46,087 bases of DNA from JAGOEF01 sp964511665 (GTDB lineage: Bacteria > Bacteroidota > Bacteroidia > Bacteroidales > ML635J-15): contig CAZEHA010000026.1 in assembly GCA_964511665.1 (NCBI GenBank), forward strand, positions 1 through 46,087, written 5' to 3'. The position numbers and the translations under genes were made by a program. Shown here piece by piece: positions 26,701-35,052 of the stretch. The first letter of the stretch is position 1. The number at the start of each line of letters is the position of its first letter. The notes beneath the pieces were generated by a model. It saw only the letters and a program-made list of their open reading frames with translations. It was not told the origin of the DNA and ran no database searches.

Positions 26701-29142
26701 TCGAATATCACTGCCAATCCGGTAACCAACCACACAGCTACCATCAACTGGGTTGAGAACGGCGATGCCGAACTTTGGGATTTGGCTTACGGTTTGCCCG
26801 GCTTCGATCCCGAAACCGAAGGCACTCTGATTGAAGGCATTACTACTTCGCAATATCAGATTCTTGGCTTAGATGCTCTTACACAGTATGAGGCATACGT
26901 TCGTAGCGACTGTGGCGATGGCGACCTGAGTTTCTGGTTTGGTCCGGTAACATTCACCACTCTGGTTGCTTGTCCGCCCATCGCCGGTCTAACATTGATT
27001 GACGCTACCTACGAAACACTCACTCTTCAAATACAAAGTTCGGGCGATGAAACCGAATGGAATGTAGTTTATGGCCTTAATGGATTTGTAGTGGGCGAAG
27101 GCACCAGTATAGTAGTAACCGAAAATCCGTTTACCATTTCGGGGCTCGAAGAGTTAACCTACTACGATTTCTATGTTCAGGCCAACTGCGGCGTTGATGG
27201 AACTTCAACATTCAGCTCGGTATATTCATTCTGGACCACCGAAATGTGTCCCGACGTTTGGAATATTACTGTATCGGAAATCACCACCGAGGGCATGACT
27301 CTGGCATGGAATCACACCTCGTATCAGGACACCTGGAATATTGAAGTAGGTATCCCCGGATTTATTCCGGGAACAGGAGCCGCTATTCTCACATTCAACG
27401 GTGTTACCGATAATCCTTACGTTATTGCTAGCGGACTGAACCCCGAAACCTATTACACAGCCTACATTATGGCCGACTGCGATGCATTGGGTACTTCGGG
27501 TTGGGTTGGATCTACCACATTCCAAACATGGCCAACATGTATGATACCCATTAATGTTACAGTATCAGATATTGGTCCTGAATCAGCCGTGGTATCGTGG
27601 ACAGAAACAGGCACTGCCGGTATATGGAATATCATATACGGTCCCGCAGGCTTCGACCCATTAAGCTCGGGTACTCTTGTTGAAGGAATAACACAACCCT
27701 CCTACACCATTACAGGGCTTTCGCCAACAACACAATATTCGGTTTATGTACAGGCCGACTGTGGTGGTGGAGACATCAGTAACTGGAGTACTGTAGCCAA
27801 CTTCAGCTCTGCCTGCGGAATTATTAATGAATTCACTTGGGTAGAAGAATTCAACGTTTGGTCGCTTATTACACAGTGTTGGGGTTTGACAGGAGGAACA
27901 CAAACTGTATCGCAATATTTGGGTAATGCCGTTAGAGCCAATTTCTGGAGCTGGACTTCGGGTAACAATGCCTATTTGAAATCGCCCTTGATTGATAAAT
28001 CGAGCCTTGAAAACCCAAGACTTGAGTTCTTCTGGTCGCATCTCTACAGTTCAAGCTATCCGAACGACCGACTTGTTGTTGAAATTAGCGACGACAATGG
28101 GGTTTCGTGGACAAATGTTTGGGATCTTTCAGGGCCCTTATTCAACTCGAACGATGGTGCCGGTAACACGATGCCCGGAACCTATACAACATCGGGTCAA
28201 ATCAATCTGAGCTCATTTGACGATATAATTCAATTCCGTTTCAACTTTATCTCGGGTTATGGACCTGATGTGTTTATCGATAAGGTTACTATTTTTGACA
28301 TCGTTTGCAATGCTCCTGTTGATTTGGCGGTGAGCGATGTAACTACATCATCGGCTAGCATCAGTTGGGTTGATGAATCGGGAACAGCCGATATCGATCT
28401 TATTTATGGTACTGCCGGATTCGATCCGCTCAGTCAGGGTACTATTATTACCAACGTAAGCAGCCCATATTTGCTCACCGGTCTCAACGAAGGCAGTTCA
28501 TACGATGTATATGTGCGTTCAAACTGCGATGGAGATATTACTACCGACTGGACAGGTCCGGTTAATTTCACTACCGAAACTACTCCGCTGAATGACGAAA
28601 CCGACATTCTGACCTACAGCTTTGGCTCACTCGATTATGAACCCGCTGTAATTGACCCTGGTGTTAAAACCGTTTTTGTGTATGTAATTGAAAGCAGCGA
28701 CTTAAGTAATCTTGTTGCCAGCTTTAGCTTGAGCAATGGTGCCAGTGCAAAAGTAGGTTCGATTGATCAGGTTAGCGGTGAAACGTCGAACAACTTCTCT
28801 ACAGGCAGCGTGGTATATACCGTTACTGCCGAAGACGGCGTTACAACAACCGATTGGACAGTTACAGTTGAAGCATGGACAGGTATTCGCAATAGCGATA
28901 ACTTTGGCTTAAGCGTTCTTCCGAATCCGAACAATGGTCAGTTTATATTACAATTAAATCACAACAGCGATAATTGTGTTTGTGAACTTACTGATGTAAC
29001 CGGTAGAACCATTCTCAGCAAAAAACTTTCGGGCAACGGTATCATTAGCGAATACTTCGATGTGAATCTTGCTCCCGGATCGTATTATTTAAAAGTGATT
29101 TCGGGCGATAAAGTAATTACACAAAAACTAATAATCGAATAA
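20722..29142 (+). CDS. Giant multi-Fn3 T9SS-secreted surface protein
   Basis: The 2806-residue product has a signal peptide (about 1-26, ending ALAQ) and a CBM-like beta-sandwich (about 27-190). A MAM-like module lies at about 504-680. Thirteen Fn3-like modules of 91-97 residues start with Cys at 683, 777, 1047, 1303, 1397, 1597, 1692, 1787, 1990, 2084, 2176, 2273 and 2529; typical marks are W-I-YG-GF-P-TEGT and YVRSDCG. Further beta-sandwich modules lie at 868-1046, 1139-1302 and 2366-2528. Two DSYGDGWNG modules begin at 1488 and 1881. The C-terminus (about 2733-2806, LPNPNNGQF to QKLIIE) is a T9SS sorting domain. No catalytic domain is recognised; adhesion or matrix binding is inferred. Confidence 0.92.
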   Translation: MKTRFYAKTMVTLCLLLMVFQLNALAQTITNGDFESWTGGTPDGWTINIVSSSLEFTQAVDMGVTGDALQVLSLSNPGGYDAEFYTVVTGINPGSYYDLSIMLKGNDDMMKLRYFGMQWLDADNVQIGSNIDENTFNANTGNAWTAFDLFTNPIMAPAGAAKLRVTFRAYNGVGYTANTTALWIDDLSVTEHVFIDPARTATSVTQDPLVVGGLLNFAFDPETYICNITQDAGEMVPWVVANGTYAPYSGNWIGVAIDFPDAFTGAFDLVSYTINGVAQTPPHLSVDEIAAEEIWFYFEMDGEANATYTLVINWDGNQSYQTETFVIHANDLSLQQNPAIQDGIDNTNLSLTPATQTIMTTEAAVITMDVEIPELDSDFPADLYGDVLFVFSNPLPAGAQIDIVESGFTVAEYTATGGETNLWLFEDLSTVVDRMPMTDIDNDTHSFEITFSNMSVQTTYNITADFIADVITGFINPGEWYVFANDNAQIIVSDVPIFTIPLFEGFENDFTYFDNAAGNLVNYNIVTNFVFEDSKAVHNAYGNSNNNVLVQLGPVDLTTTTNPTLKFAHIAETEGNFDHCYIEISIDGGVTWTILPAEAYMGSGLYALPLYNTPEGPCFTEDSYVAWDTPTAVDNSWWRQEKFSLAAYVTSNNVLIRFRLKSDTSVIRTGWFIDAINLYDELCPEPTAFAANTLWSDGATFSWNSSGDDWNIEVGDSGFAPGNGAELFAYTGVTENPYLASGMQAATTYQAYIQSNCGGDGLSLWAGPVTFTTLPSCPAPTGLTISNLGSASVNLVWTQPGTPDTWDILYGLHGFNIAVEGTLINNTTENPYLLTGLTPATAYQYYVRSDCGSETSAWVGPFGFTTSCIPITVFPYTESFNGTTFAPTCWTNVKTGGTGNPGIWDRQTAGTSPTCTPHSGAAMARFNCYSLSTGTAGILVSPAFEFPDDNYQMVFWMYRDNGYLSNLDRVNVYYNTANNLTGAILLGTVHRSWTQSPAVATANQWYEYTFFMPEGTSGNGFFILEAVSALGNNIFVDDVTVMEKPTCPVPSLLSATNVQATEATLNWTGGAFVDNYDIAYGPVGFNPNTEGTLIEGVEDSPYLLEGLTPASTYSFYVRSVCGGTPTDWSTVTNFSTLCTVIDEFPWTEEFTSWTPITTCWNLTGGTQTPLHYNNSAMRANYWSWSSGTTAYARSPLFDVSALGNPHIEFFWSHQYNTSYPNDRLVLQVSDNGGTIWTNVWDKSGAALNSNDGAAYTTPGSYVSSEYISISSFGADVMFRFYFYSGYGPDVFIDKVSIIDLPSCMWPTDLTASNATNTSIDLSWSENYSATQWDIVYGLPGFDPESEGTLVEGINDTYYTINGLADGETYEAYVRSNCGAGDVSSWTGPVEFMTIPYCLQPVSLVASNITIEGANIAWTDPGSASSFDIIYGINGFNPNTEGTLVEGVTSPYTITGLMAATSYQAYVRANCAGDLSPWSNPVSFSTVLCNSGDQCQYVFALTDSYGDGWNGNSVDVFQAGIFVQNITMASGSSAIVNVNLCPDLNTHLVYHTGAYIYEVSFTVATPWGEIIYSGNNFETGDNNQTIFTWISACTPPTCPQPVAFINTSVGSYTAGFSWTEDGDASTWQIIYGAPGFNPETEGTLITDITGTSEYTVTGLEALTEYEFYVRADCGADDLSYWTGPVGVTTLPTCPQPLDFASSAVTAFTSSFSWTEAGEASTWQIIYGAPDFDPETEGTLIADITGSSLYEVTGLTPETDYEFYVRADCGADDYSEWTGPVALTTQPTCPQPSDVLASNITENSAEVMWAENGDATLWDFAYSDADFNPDTEGTLIEGLSTSVYLLDGILSAATTYYVYVRSDCGAGDYSDWTGPYTFNTVLCNPANQCQFTFNLTDSYGDGWNGNNIDILQSGVFVTNLTLPSGYNITHQVNLCPGLPTEIVYHTGSFISEVSFNIVTPWGETIYSGSGFTTASNNQIVFSWVAACEPPTCPGVSNITANPVTNHTATINWVENGDAELWDLAYGLPGFDPETEGTLIEGITTSQYQILGLDALTQYEAYVRSDCGDGDLSFWFGPVTFTTLVACPPIAGLTLIDATYETLTLQIQSSGDETEWNVVYGLNGFVVGEGTSIVVTENPFTISGLEELTYYDFYVQANCGVDGTSTFSSVYSFWTTEMCPDVWNITVSEITTEGMTLAWNHTSYQDTWNIEVGIPGFIPGTGAAILTFNGVTDNPYVIASGLNPETYYTAYIMADCDALGTSGWVGSTTFQTWPTCMIPINVTVSDIGPESAVVSWTETGTAGIWNIIYGPAGFDPLSSGTLVEGITQPSYTITGLSPTTQYSVYVQADCGGGDISNWSTVANFSSACGIINEFTWVEEFNVWSLITQCWGLTGGTQTVSQYLGNAVRANFWSWTSGNNAYLKSPLIDKSSLENPRLEFFWSHLYSSSYPNDRLVVEISDDNGVSWTNVWDLSGPLFNSNDGAGNTMPGTYTTSGQINLSSFDDIIQFRFNFISGYGPDVFIDKVTIFDIVCNAPVDLAVSDVTTSSASISWVDESGTADIDLIYGTAGFDPLSQGTIITNVSSPYLLTGLNEGSSYDVYVRSNCDGDITTDWTGPVNFTTETTPLNDETDILTYSFGSLDYEPAVIDPGVKTVFVYVIESSDLSNLVASFSLSNGASAKVGSIDQVSGETSNNFSTGSVVYTVTAEDGVTTTDWTVTVEAWTGIRNSDNFGLSVLPNPNNGQFILQLNHNSDNCVCELTDVTGRTILSKKLSGNGIISEYFDVNLAPGSYYLKVISGDKVITQKLIIE

Positions 29143-29160
29143 TATTTTCGAAAAAACAAA

Positions 29161-29188
29161 AAAAAGGCTGAGAAATCAGCCTTTTTTT
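29161..29188 (+). terminator. Intrinsic terminator of the giant gene
   Basis: AAAAAGGCTGA, loop GAAA and TCAGCCTTTTTTT form an 11-bp hairpin with a T-tract, 18 bp after the stop. Confidence 0.9.
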
Positions 29189-29233
29189 GTTGATTATTTT
29201 ATACATTGCATCGCAAACCAAAACCGTAACACC

Positions 29234-29662
29234 ATGAAAGAAAACATCGATTACATCTTTATCCCGAAAGTACTGATTAACGACCCGCTAAATGCTGCAA
29301 CCACCATTAAAGGGCCTGCCATCTTGACAAAAAGATACTTTTTTGTTTTTCCGGTAAAAGTAGAAGATATGGGCGGTACTGTTGGCAGAAATCTTTTCGA
29401 CAAGGATAAGTTTGCTGACATTACAGCGAAAATGAAGGACATGGAACCGGGCGAATTCGAAATCAACATGATTGAGATGTTACCTGCTGAGTATGTAATG
29501 CCCTGGGCCAATTTCGAAAGATTTACCGTTGATGTGGGGTTCTTTATTTTTGGCGGGCTCAGGTTCAAAAAGAAAGGCGGCAAGGCACAGTCGGCAACCG
29601 CCGGAAATGCTGCCATGCGGAAAGCAATACAAGCTTTTGTTAGCGATATAAAAATAGGATAA
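29234..29662 (+). CDS. Conserved-looking small protein, function unknown
   Basis: The 142-residue product is not recognised. It has no signal peptide or clear membrane helix. A hydrophobic-glycine stretch (FFIFGGLRFKKKGGK, about 105-119) is followed by an Ala-rich, probably helical C-terminus. It has its own ATG after a terminator and its frame is uninterrupted. Its stop lies 1 bp from the stop of the convergent SGNH gene. Confidence 0.6.
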   Translation: MKENIDYIFIPKVLINDPLNAATTIKGPAILTKRYFFVFPVKVEDMGGTVGRNLFDKDKFADITAKMKDMEPGEFEINMIEMLPAEYVMPWANFERFTVDVGFFIFGGLRFKKKGGKAQSATAGNAAMRKAIQAFVSDIKIG

Positions 29663-29663
29663 A

Positions 29664-30893
29664 CTACTCAGGCATTTCTATTGTGCAGAAAGTTTGTGAG
29701 AAATGCTGTAATAGCGAGAGATAAACAGCATCAGCCATAAGGCGATATCCTTTTGCGTTGTGGTGTGTGTCTTGCAACCAATAAAATTGATTTATGTTCG
29801 ACCTTATGCTATCGGTGTCGTAGAATGCAAATAGATTAGCCACTGCAATGTTTTGGTCGTTACAATACTCGATAACCGATACAAACTCGTTGTTACGAGC
29901 CATAACCTGTCCATGAAAAGGGTGAAACACCACCAACAATTGAACTGAGGCATCATCGCAGGTAGTTTTCATTTCGGCAATGGTTTCGATGATTGTTCTA
30001 ATAGCCTTTTCTCGTTGCCGCTCAACATCGCTATAAGGAATTAAATACTCATTATAATATTTCGAAATTATCAATCGACTGATATGACTTGAAGCGTAAA
30101 TAATTTCCCACCATGGGCATTTCTTAAATTGAACCGAATTGCCCTGAAAACGCTCGCTGCCTCCCCTTACCATCAGTTCGCCAATATCGGACCCATTGAT
30201 ACATGCAATTACAATGTCGGGGTGGTATTTCATGAAATTACTGCGCAGGTTATACAGGTCGAAAACAGGATCGCTGCCACATAAGCCGGCATTCATAAAA
30301 TAGAGCTTATTGCTGTTAAACTTACGTTCGAGAAAGCGCATCCAGGTGCTGTCGGCATGAGCACCATCGCCTTCGGTAAACGAATCGCCAAATGCAAGCA
30401 CAACTGTTTTATCGCTCATATCTGTCAACACCCACTCTTTGTCGCTGTAACCCGCCGAATTGCGTACACGCTTAAAATTATATTCAGTATTTTTTAGTTC
30501 AATTTCGGGCTTTCTTTGGGCTTTGTTTATCCAATAATCTGATTTATTTGGGGAATAGTGCGACTCGTAGTGCCACATACGTTGCTCGGAGTAGTTTGCC
30601 AGCCCCCCCCACAATCTCAACAATATTTCAGCTATCAACCATGATGCAAAAAATGAATTCACCACCAGCAATGATTTTTCGAGCTGTTTTTTTCTGAATT
30701 TCTTAATAAAATACACCAAACGATTTACCGTGAACCAAACAATGGCAATAAACAAAACGGCAGTGAACAGAAAAATTGATTTCAACGAAAACAGATACAA
30801 TGCAATACCCTGAAGAATGCAGCCCAGCAGTATAGCCACACCCCATGTTCTTGCATCGGAGAGATAACGCCATATAGGGTATTTGTTCATCAT
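29664..30893 (-). CDS. Membrane-anchored SGNH/GDSL-type hydrolase
   Basis: The 409-residue product has three predicted membrane segments (about 17-35, 38-60 and 76-95) and then an SGNH-type domain: GDSFTEGD with Ser171, a MNAGLCGSDP segment, a CINGSD segment in the place of the Asn block, and the terminal DTHH pair (Asp375, His378). Such proteins de-acylate or acylate glycans; the substrate is unknown. A run of eight G (minus strand, 30603-30610) lies in codons 95-97. The gene overlaps the GT32-like stop by 4 bp. Confidence 0.82.
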   Translation of the reverse strand: MMNKYPIWRYLSDARTWGVAILLGCILQGIALYLFSLKSIFLFTAVLFIAIVWFTVNRLVYFIKKFRKKQLEKSLLVVNSFFASWLIAEILLRLWGGLANYSEQRMWHYESHYSPNKSDYWINKAQRKPEIELKNTEYNFKRVRNSAGYSDKEWVLTDMSDKTVVLAFGDSFTEGDGAHADSTWMRFLERKFNSNKLYFMNAGLCGSDPVFDLYNLRSNFMKYHPDIVIACINGSDIGELMVRGGSERFQGNSVQFKKCPWWEIIYASSHISRLIISKYYNEYLIPYSDVERQREKAIRTIIETIAEMKTTCDDASVQLLVVFHPFHGQVMARNNEFVSVIEYCNDQNIAVANLFAFYDTDSIRSNINQFYWLQDTHHNAKGYRLMADAVYLSLLQHFSQTFCTIEMPE

Positions 30894-31711
30894 AAGCTTT
30901 TCAAGCGCTTTGCTATATGTGCTCCCAGCGATAAATTATAGTATTGCCTTATTGCTTTCAAGCCTTTCAGTGCTTTTAGTTCAATATCATGCTTAAGAGC
31001 CTGCTGATAGAAGAACGATGTTTTCAATGCGCTGGCCTTGTCGATATTGTTGCGGCGCCATTCTTCGTTTACCCAGTGAATGGCATACCAGTGCGATGGA
31101 GGAGCAAAACCACCGCGAAGCAGCCCTCTGATAAAATTCCAGCTATCGAAATTGGTGAATTCGCACACATACCGGGTCAAGCCCAGTTTATCAACATTAT
31201 CGCATAAAATCTGAATAGGCAAATGCCAGTCGGTATTTTCGGCTGTAACACGGGCAGACGCTTCATCGAAACAGTTTTTCATTAATTCTGATCCTTGTGG
31301 ACATTTCATAATATTGCCAACCAGAGGTAAATGCTGATGCGTGCGAAACACATATTCGTCGTCGAAGTCTAATGGTTTAAGGCAAGTTACATCCATATCG
31401 GTCCACCAGCCACCTTTTTCGTACAATAGCTTGTATCTGAAAATATCGGAGAAGCCGGCATAACTGCCTTTGCCATGACCAAACTGATTGGCGTGTTGGT
31501 AGCAGAAAACATCTTCTTTCGGAATTATCGATGCAGCATCGTGAAGCACGCAACCTGCAGGTAAGACTGTAATAATGCTATCGTAAGCCCACAAATGAAA
31601 TTCGTGTCCGTAGTGAACAAACGATTTTATGGTAAGCAACTCGGCCGGTGAAAGCAGTGTTCCAATCCATAAGCCATGAACTATTGCATTATTGGTTTCT
31701 GCTTTGGTCAT
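30890..31711 (-). CDS. GT32-like glycosyltransferase
   Basis: The 273-residue product has the features of DXD-sugar-binding (GT32/capsular polysaccharide synthesis) transferases: HGLWIGTLLSPAEL at the N-terminus, SDIFRYKLLYEKGGWWTDMDVTCLKPL with the metal-binding Asp105-Met-Asp107, and a C-terminal THW-type segment (HWVNEEW). It transfers a hexose from a nucleotide sugar; donor and acceptor are not readable. It lies 12 bp after the GH65 fusion gene and overlaps the SGNH gene, so the three form an operon. Confidence 0.88.
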   Translation of the reverse strand: MTKAETNNAIVHGLWIGTLLSPAELLTIKSFVHYGHEFHLWAYDSIITVLPAGCVLHDAASIIPKEDVFCYQHANQFGHGKGSYAGFSDIFRYKLLYEKGGWWTDMDVTCLKPLDFDDEYVFRTHQHLPLVGNIMKCPQGSELMKNCFDEASARVTAENTDWHLPIQILCDNVDKLGLTRYVCEFTNFDSWNFIRGLLRGGFAPPSHWYAIHWVNEEWRRNNIDKASALKTSFFYQQALKHDIELKALKGLKAIRQYYNLSLGAHIAKRLKSL

Positions 31712-31723
31712 AGGTAGTAATGG

Positions 31724-34700
31724 CTACAACTCTATATTCCACCAGTCGTCTTTTTCGATAACCAGTGGGATATTTTGAATCCGCATGCCAAGATCTTTGT
31801 CGGTTTTAATATTCAGCGAATCTTTGTGAAGAATAATTTCGATACGAGTTCCTCTGAAAACAAACCGCATTGTAAGGCTGTTCCAGTTATCGGGCAATGC
31901 CGGGTTTATATTCAGCGTATTGGCTTTCAGGCTAATGCCTGCAAAAGCCGAAACCGTCAACAACACCGAACCGGCCATAGCTCCTGTATGAATTCCTTCG
32001 GCTGTGGTTCCACCCTGTATGTCGTCGTAATCGCTGGTAAGGGCATAGTTAAAATGTTCCCATGCCAATGCTTCCATACCCAAATAGGCTGCCAGTTTCG
32101 AATGTACCACATGGCTTAGCGATGATCCATGACTGCTACGAGGCAGGTAATAATCGAAATTAGCCGATAATATTTCATTAGGAGTAAGTTCAGTGCGGTC
32201 TTCGAACAATTCTGCGATTTCATCACCATTCAGGTTAAAAAACAACATCAGGCTATCGGGTTGCTTGGCCAGTTTGTACTTATCGGGGCTTAGACCCTCT
32301 GCTTTTAAAATACGGTCGAGACGGTGAATGTTACTATATTTTTGCCGGTACAAATCCCAATCGAGTTCTTCGAGATTAAAAAAACCTGAGAACTGTTCCA
32401 ATACACCATTGGCATTCATGGGCACATGCAGTTTTGCCGCAATATGTTGCCAGTTATCGAATTCTGCAAAACTGATTCCCGATTTTTCGAAAACGGCTTT
32501 CAGATTATCGCCCATTGCCGAAGTCAGCTTGAGTGTTTTATTCCACAGCCACACACACATCATATTGGTATAGGCATTGTCGCTAATGCCTCCAACCACT
32601 GCCTCGGGATATTTTTCGTGAAACTCGTCGGGCCCCATCACTTTTGTAATATGGTATTTTTTGTCGTCGCCCAAAGTGGCTGCCGATGCCCAGAAACGTG
32701 AAATCTCATACAACATTTCCATGCCAAAGTCCTGCATAAACTGTTTGTCGCCCGTGTTTTCGTAATATCTCACAATATTAAGTGCTATGGCCAACGACAC
32801 ATGCCGCTGCAGACTGCTGTGGTCGGGGTCCCATTTACCCGAAACGGGATTGAGGTGTATCACTTGTGTTTGCTCAATACCATTGCTGCCGCTCTGCCAC
32901 GGAAACATGGCGCCTTTGTATCCATGATCGGCAGCATATCTTTTTGCTGCGTCGAGACGTCGATAGCGATACATGAGTACTGCCTTGCTAACTTCGGGGT
33001 AATGAATATTGTAGAATGGCAAAATAAACATCTCGTCCCAAAAAATATGTCCGCGATAGGCTTCGCCATGAAGCCCCCTTGCCGGAATTCCTGCATCGTG
33101 AGTAGCCGAGTAGGGCGATGCCGTAAGCATAAGGTGATAGAGGTTGAGCCTTATTAATTTTTGCGTACGGCGGTCACCGGCGATTTCTATATCAATTTCT
33201 TTCCATATTTTTTGCCATGCCCTTCGGCTTTGAGCTGCCAAAATATCGAAATCGTTCTCTTCCTCGTTTATTTTTCGTGCTGCTTCAAGCACCTGCTGTG
33301 TGCAATGACTATTTACTATAGCTACCGTTTTTTGTAACACAAAATCATGGCCTTCGGTCAAGTTGCGGGTGGCGATGGCTCTAATTCCGCCATCGTACGA
33401 TTCGTATTTTAAAGCAGTTTCGGAACCATTGCACGAGATGTGCGCTGCAAGAGCTATCTGAATGCCCGAAGTGGCGGTTTGACACTGTAACCAGAACCTA
33501 TTCCCCCGATACCCGGTTTGCACCGCTTTCAGATGGTACTGATTCAGTTGCCTGTAACGGGAAACGCCGTCGTTCATATGCGAAGCATCAAGCGTGGTTT
33601 GTATGCTAATATCGGCCGAATAGTTCACCGGGGTAACCGAGTGCTCTAATGCCAACACATGCTTGTTGTCCATACTGGCAAATCGCAGGGTCTCAAGCAT
33701 GGTTTGGCGGCCCTGATTGTCTTCAATAAGCATCCATCCCGAAAGGAAACCCGATCTGAGATCGAGACGTCGCTCAATATCCACAATTTTCACATCATCG
33801 AACGACAGCCATTTTTCTTTGTTGATTCTGAAGCTGGTAAACAGCCAGTTGGGGCAGTTCACCAGATCTTCGTTCCATACTGTTTTTCCTGCCACAGCCG
33901 ACTCAAGGCTATTGTACACGCCGGCCATATAGGTACCCGGGTAGTTGAATGTATCGGGAACGGCTTCACACATGGCTCCACGCGTAACAACATAACCATT
34001 GCCAATGCTAAGAAGTGTTTCACGGTGCTTTTGCTTTTCGGCGACAAAATCAGTATAGCGAATGCTCCAGTTGTCTTCGTGCAATCCGGTTTCGAACCAG
34101 GTTTCGATGATTTCGACACTGAGTTCTTCGGCATCGCTTACCACCATATCGGCTCCGGCAGCTTTTAGTTCAGAATGATTCTGATGTCGTGCAAGGCCAA
34201 TCACCAGCCCGAAGTTTCCCTTACGACCTGCCTGAACTCCGCTAACTGCATCTTCAACCACAACACAACGGGCAACATCAACATCGAGGCAACGGGCAGC
34301 CTCAGTAAAAATATCGGGTTCGGGTTTCCCCGCTAAGCCATGCTCAGCCGAATACTTGCCATCGATTACACACTGAAACAGTGCATCGAGTTTCGACGTT
34401 TGCAGAATACCCTTGCAGTTTTTACTCGATGTAGCCAGGCCTACTTTAATATCGTTTTCGATAAGTTTTTTAATGAAATCTATAGTCGATTCAAAAACAT
34501 CGACTCCCTGTTTGAGTAGAAGCGCATTGAATTGTTCATTTTTCAGGTTACCTATAGCACACATGGTGCCGAAACCGGGAAGGTCGGCAGCTTCGCCATA
34601 AGGTATATCAATAGCTCTGGAGGCCAAAAACGATTCTACCCCTTTGTATCGGGGTTTGCCGTCGACAAATTGTAAATAATCGTTTTCGATATCAAACGGA

Positions 34701-34843
34701 TGCGAAAGTACCGCCTTGTTGTTGCCATACATTTGCAGCACTTCGTCGAACACCGACTTCCATGCCACGCTATGTAACGATGCCGTATTGGTAACCACTC
34801 CGTCGAGATCGAAAACCACCGCATCGAATCCTGTATTTGTCAT
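31724..34843 (-). CDS. Fused beta-phosphoglucomutase and GH65 glycoside phosphorylase
   Basis: The 1039-residue product joins two enzymes. Residues 1 to about 250 are a HAD-type beta-phosphoglucomutase (DLDGVVTN with nucleophile Asp12 and acid/base Asp14; later KPEPDIF and VVEDAVSGVQAG). Residues about 255-1035 are a GH65 disaccharide phosphorylase with its (alpha/alpha)6 barrel; MGPDEFHEKYPE places the catalytic acid at Glu740. GH65 enzymes phosphorolyse maltose, trehalose, kojibiose or nigerose to beta-glucose 1-phosphate, which the first domain would turn into glucose 6-phosphate. The exact disaccharide is unknown. No signal peptide is present, so it is cytosolic. Confidence 0.93.
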   Translation of the reverse strand: MTNTGFDAVVFDLDGVVTNTASLHSVAWKSVFDEVLQMYGNNKAVLSHPFDIENDYLQFVDGKPRYKGVESFLASRAIDIPYGEAADLPGFGTMCAIGNLKNEQFNALLLKQGVDVFESTIDFIKKLIENDIKVGLATSSKNCKGILQTSKLDALFQCVIDGKYSAEHGLAGKPEPDIFTEAARCLDVDVARCVVVEDAVSGVQAGRKGNFGLVIGLARHQNHSELKAAGADMVVSDAEELSVEIIETWFETGLHEDNWSIRYTDFVAEKQKHRETLLSIGNGYVVTRGAMCEAVPDTFNYPGTYMAGVYNSLESAVAGKTVWNEDLVNCPNWLFTSFRINKEKWLSFDDVKIVDIERRLDLRSGFLSGWMLIEDNQGRQTMLETLRFASMDNKHVLALEHSVTPVNYSADISIQTTLDASHMNDGVSRYRQLNQYHLKAVQTGYRGNRFWLQCQTATSGIQIALAAHISCNGSETALKYESYDGGIRAIATRNLTEGHDFVLQKTVAIVNSHCTQQVLEAARKINEEENDFDILAAQSRRAWQKIWKEIDIEIAGDRRTQKLIRLNLYHLMLTASPYSATHDAGIPARGLHGEAYRGHIFWDEMFILPFYNIHYPEVSKAVLMYRYRRLDAAKRYAADHGYKGAMFPWQSGSNGIEQTQVIHLNPVSGKWDPDHSSLQRHVSLAIALNIVRYYENTGDKQFMQDFGMEMLYEISRFWASAATLGDDKKYHITKVMGPDEFHEKYPEAVVGGISDNAYTNMMCVWLWNKTLKLTSAMGDNLKAVFEKSGISFAEFDNWQHIAAKLHVPMNANGVLEQFSGFFNLEELDWDLYRQKYSNIHRLDRILKAEGLSPDKYKLAKQPDSLMLFFNLNGDEIAELFEDRTELTPNEILSANFDYYLPRSSHGSSLSHVVHSKLAAYLGMEALAWEHFNYALTSDYDDIQGGTTAEGIHTGAMAGSVLLTVSAFAGISLKANTLNINPALPDNWNSLTMRFVFRGTRIEIILHKDSLNIKTDKDLGMRIQNIPLVIEKDDWWNIEL

Positions 34844-35052
34844 TGCTATGCGCTTATCAAATTATGCGACTAATATATAGTTTTTTTGGAATATTGGGCA
34901 ATATGTTATGGAAACATTAAGAATAGAAAGGAGTATTGGCTGAATTATCAACTCATAATGTACAAATATCGAATTTTTAAACTGACAAAAAAACCATTAA
35001 GGTGTCTCAATTACAAGCTCAACACCTATTCCAGAAAATTATATGTATTCAA

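Noticed and set aside
33659..34168. 169-residue plus-strand frame inside the GH65 fusion gene
   Set aside because: Shadow frame of a gene with strong homology features on the other strand.
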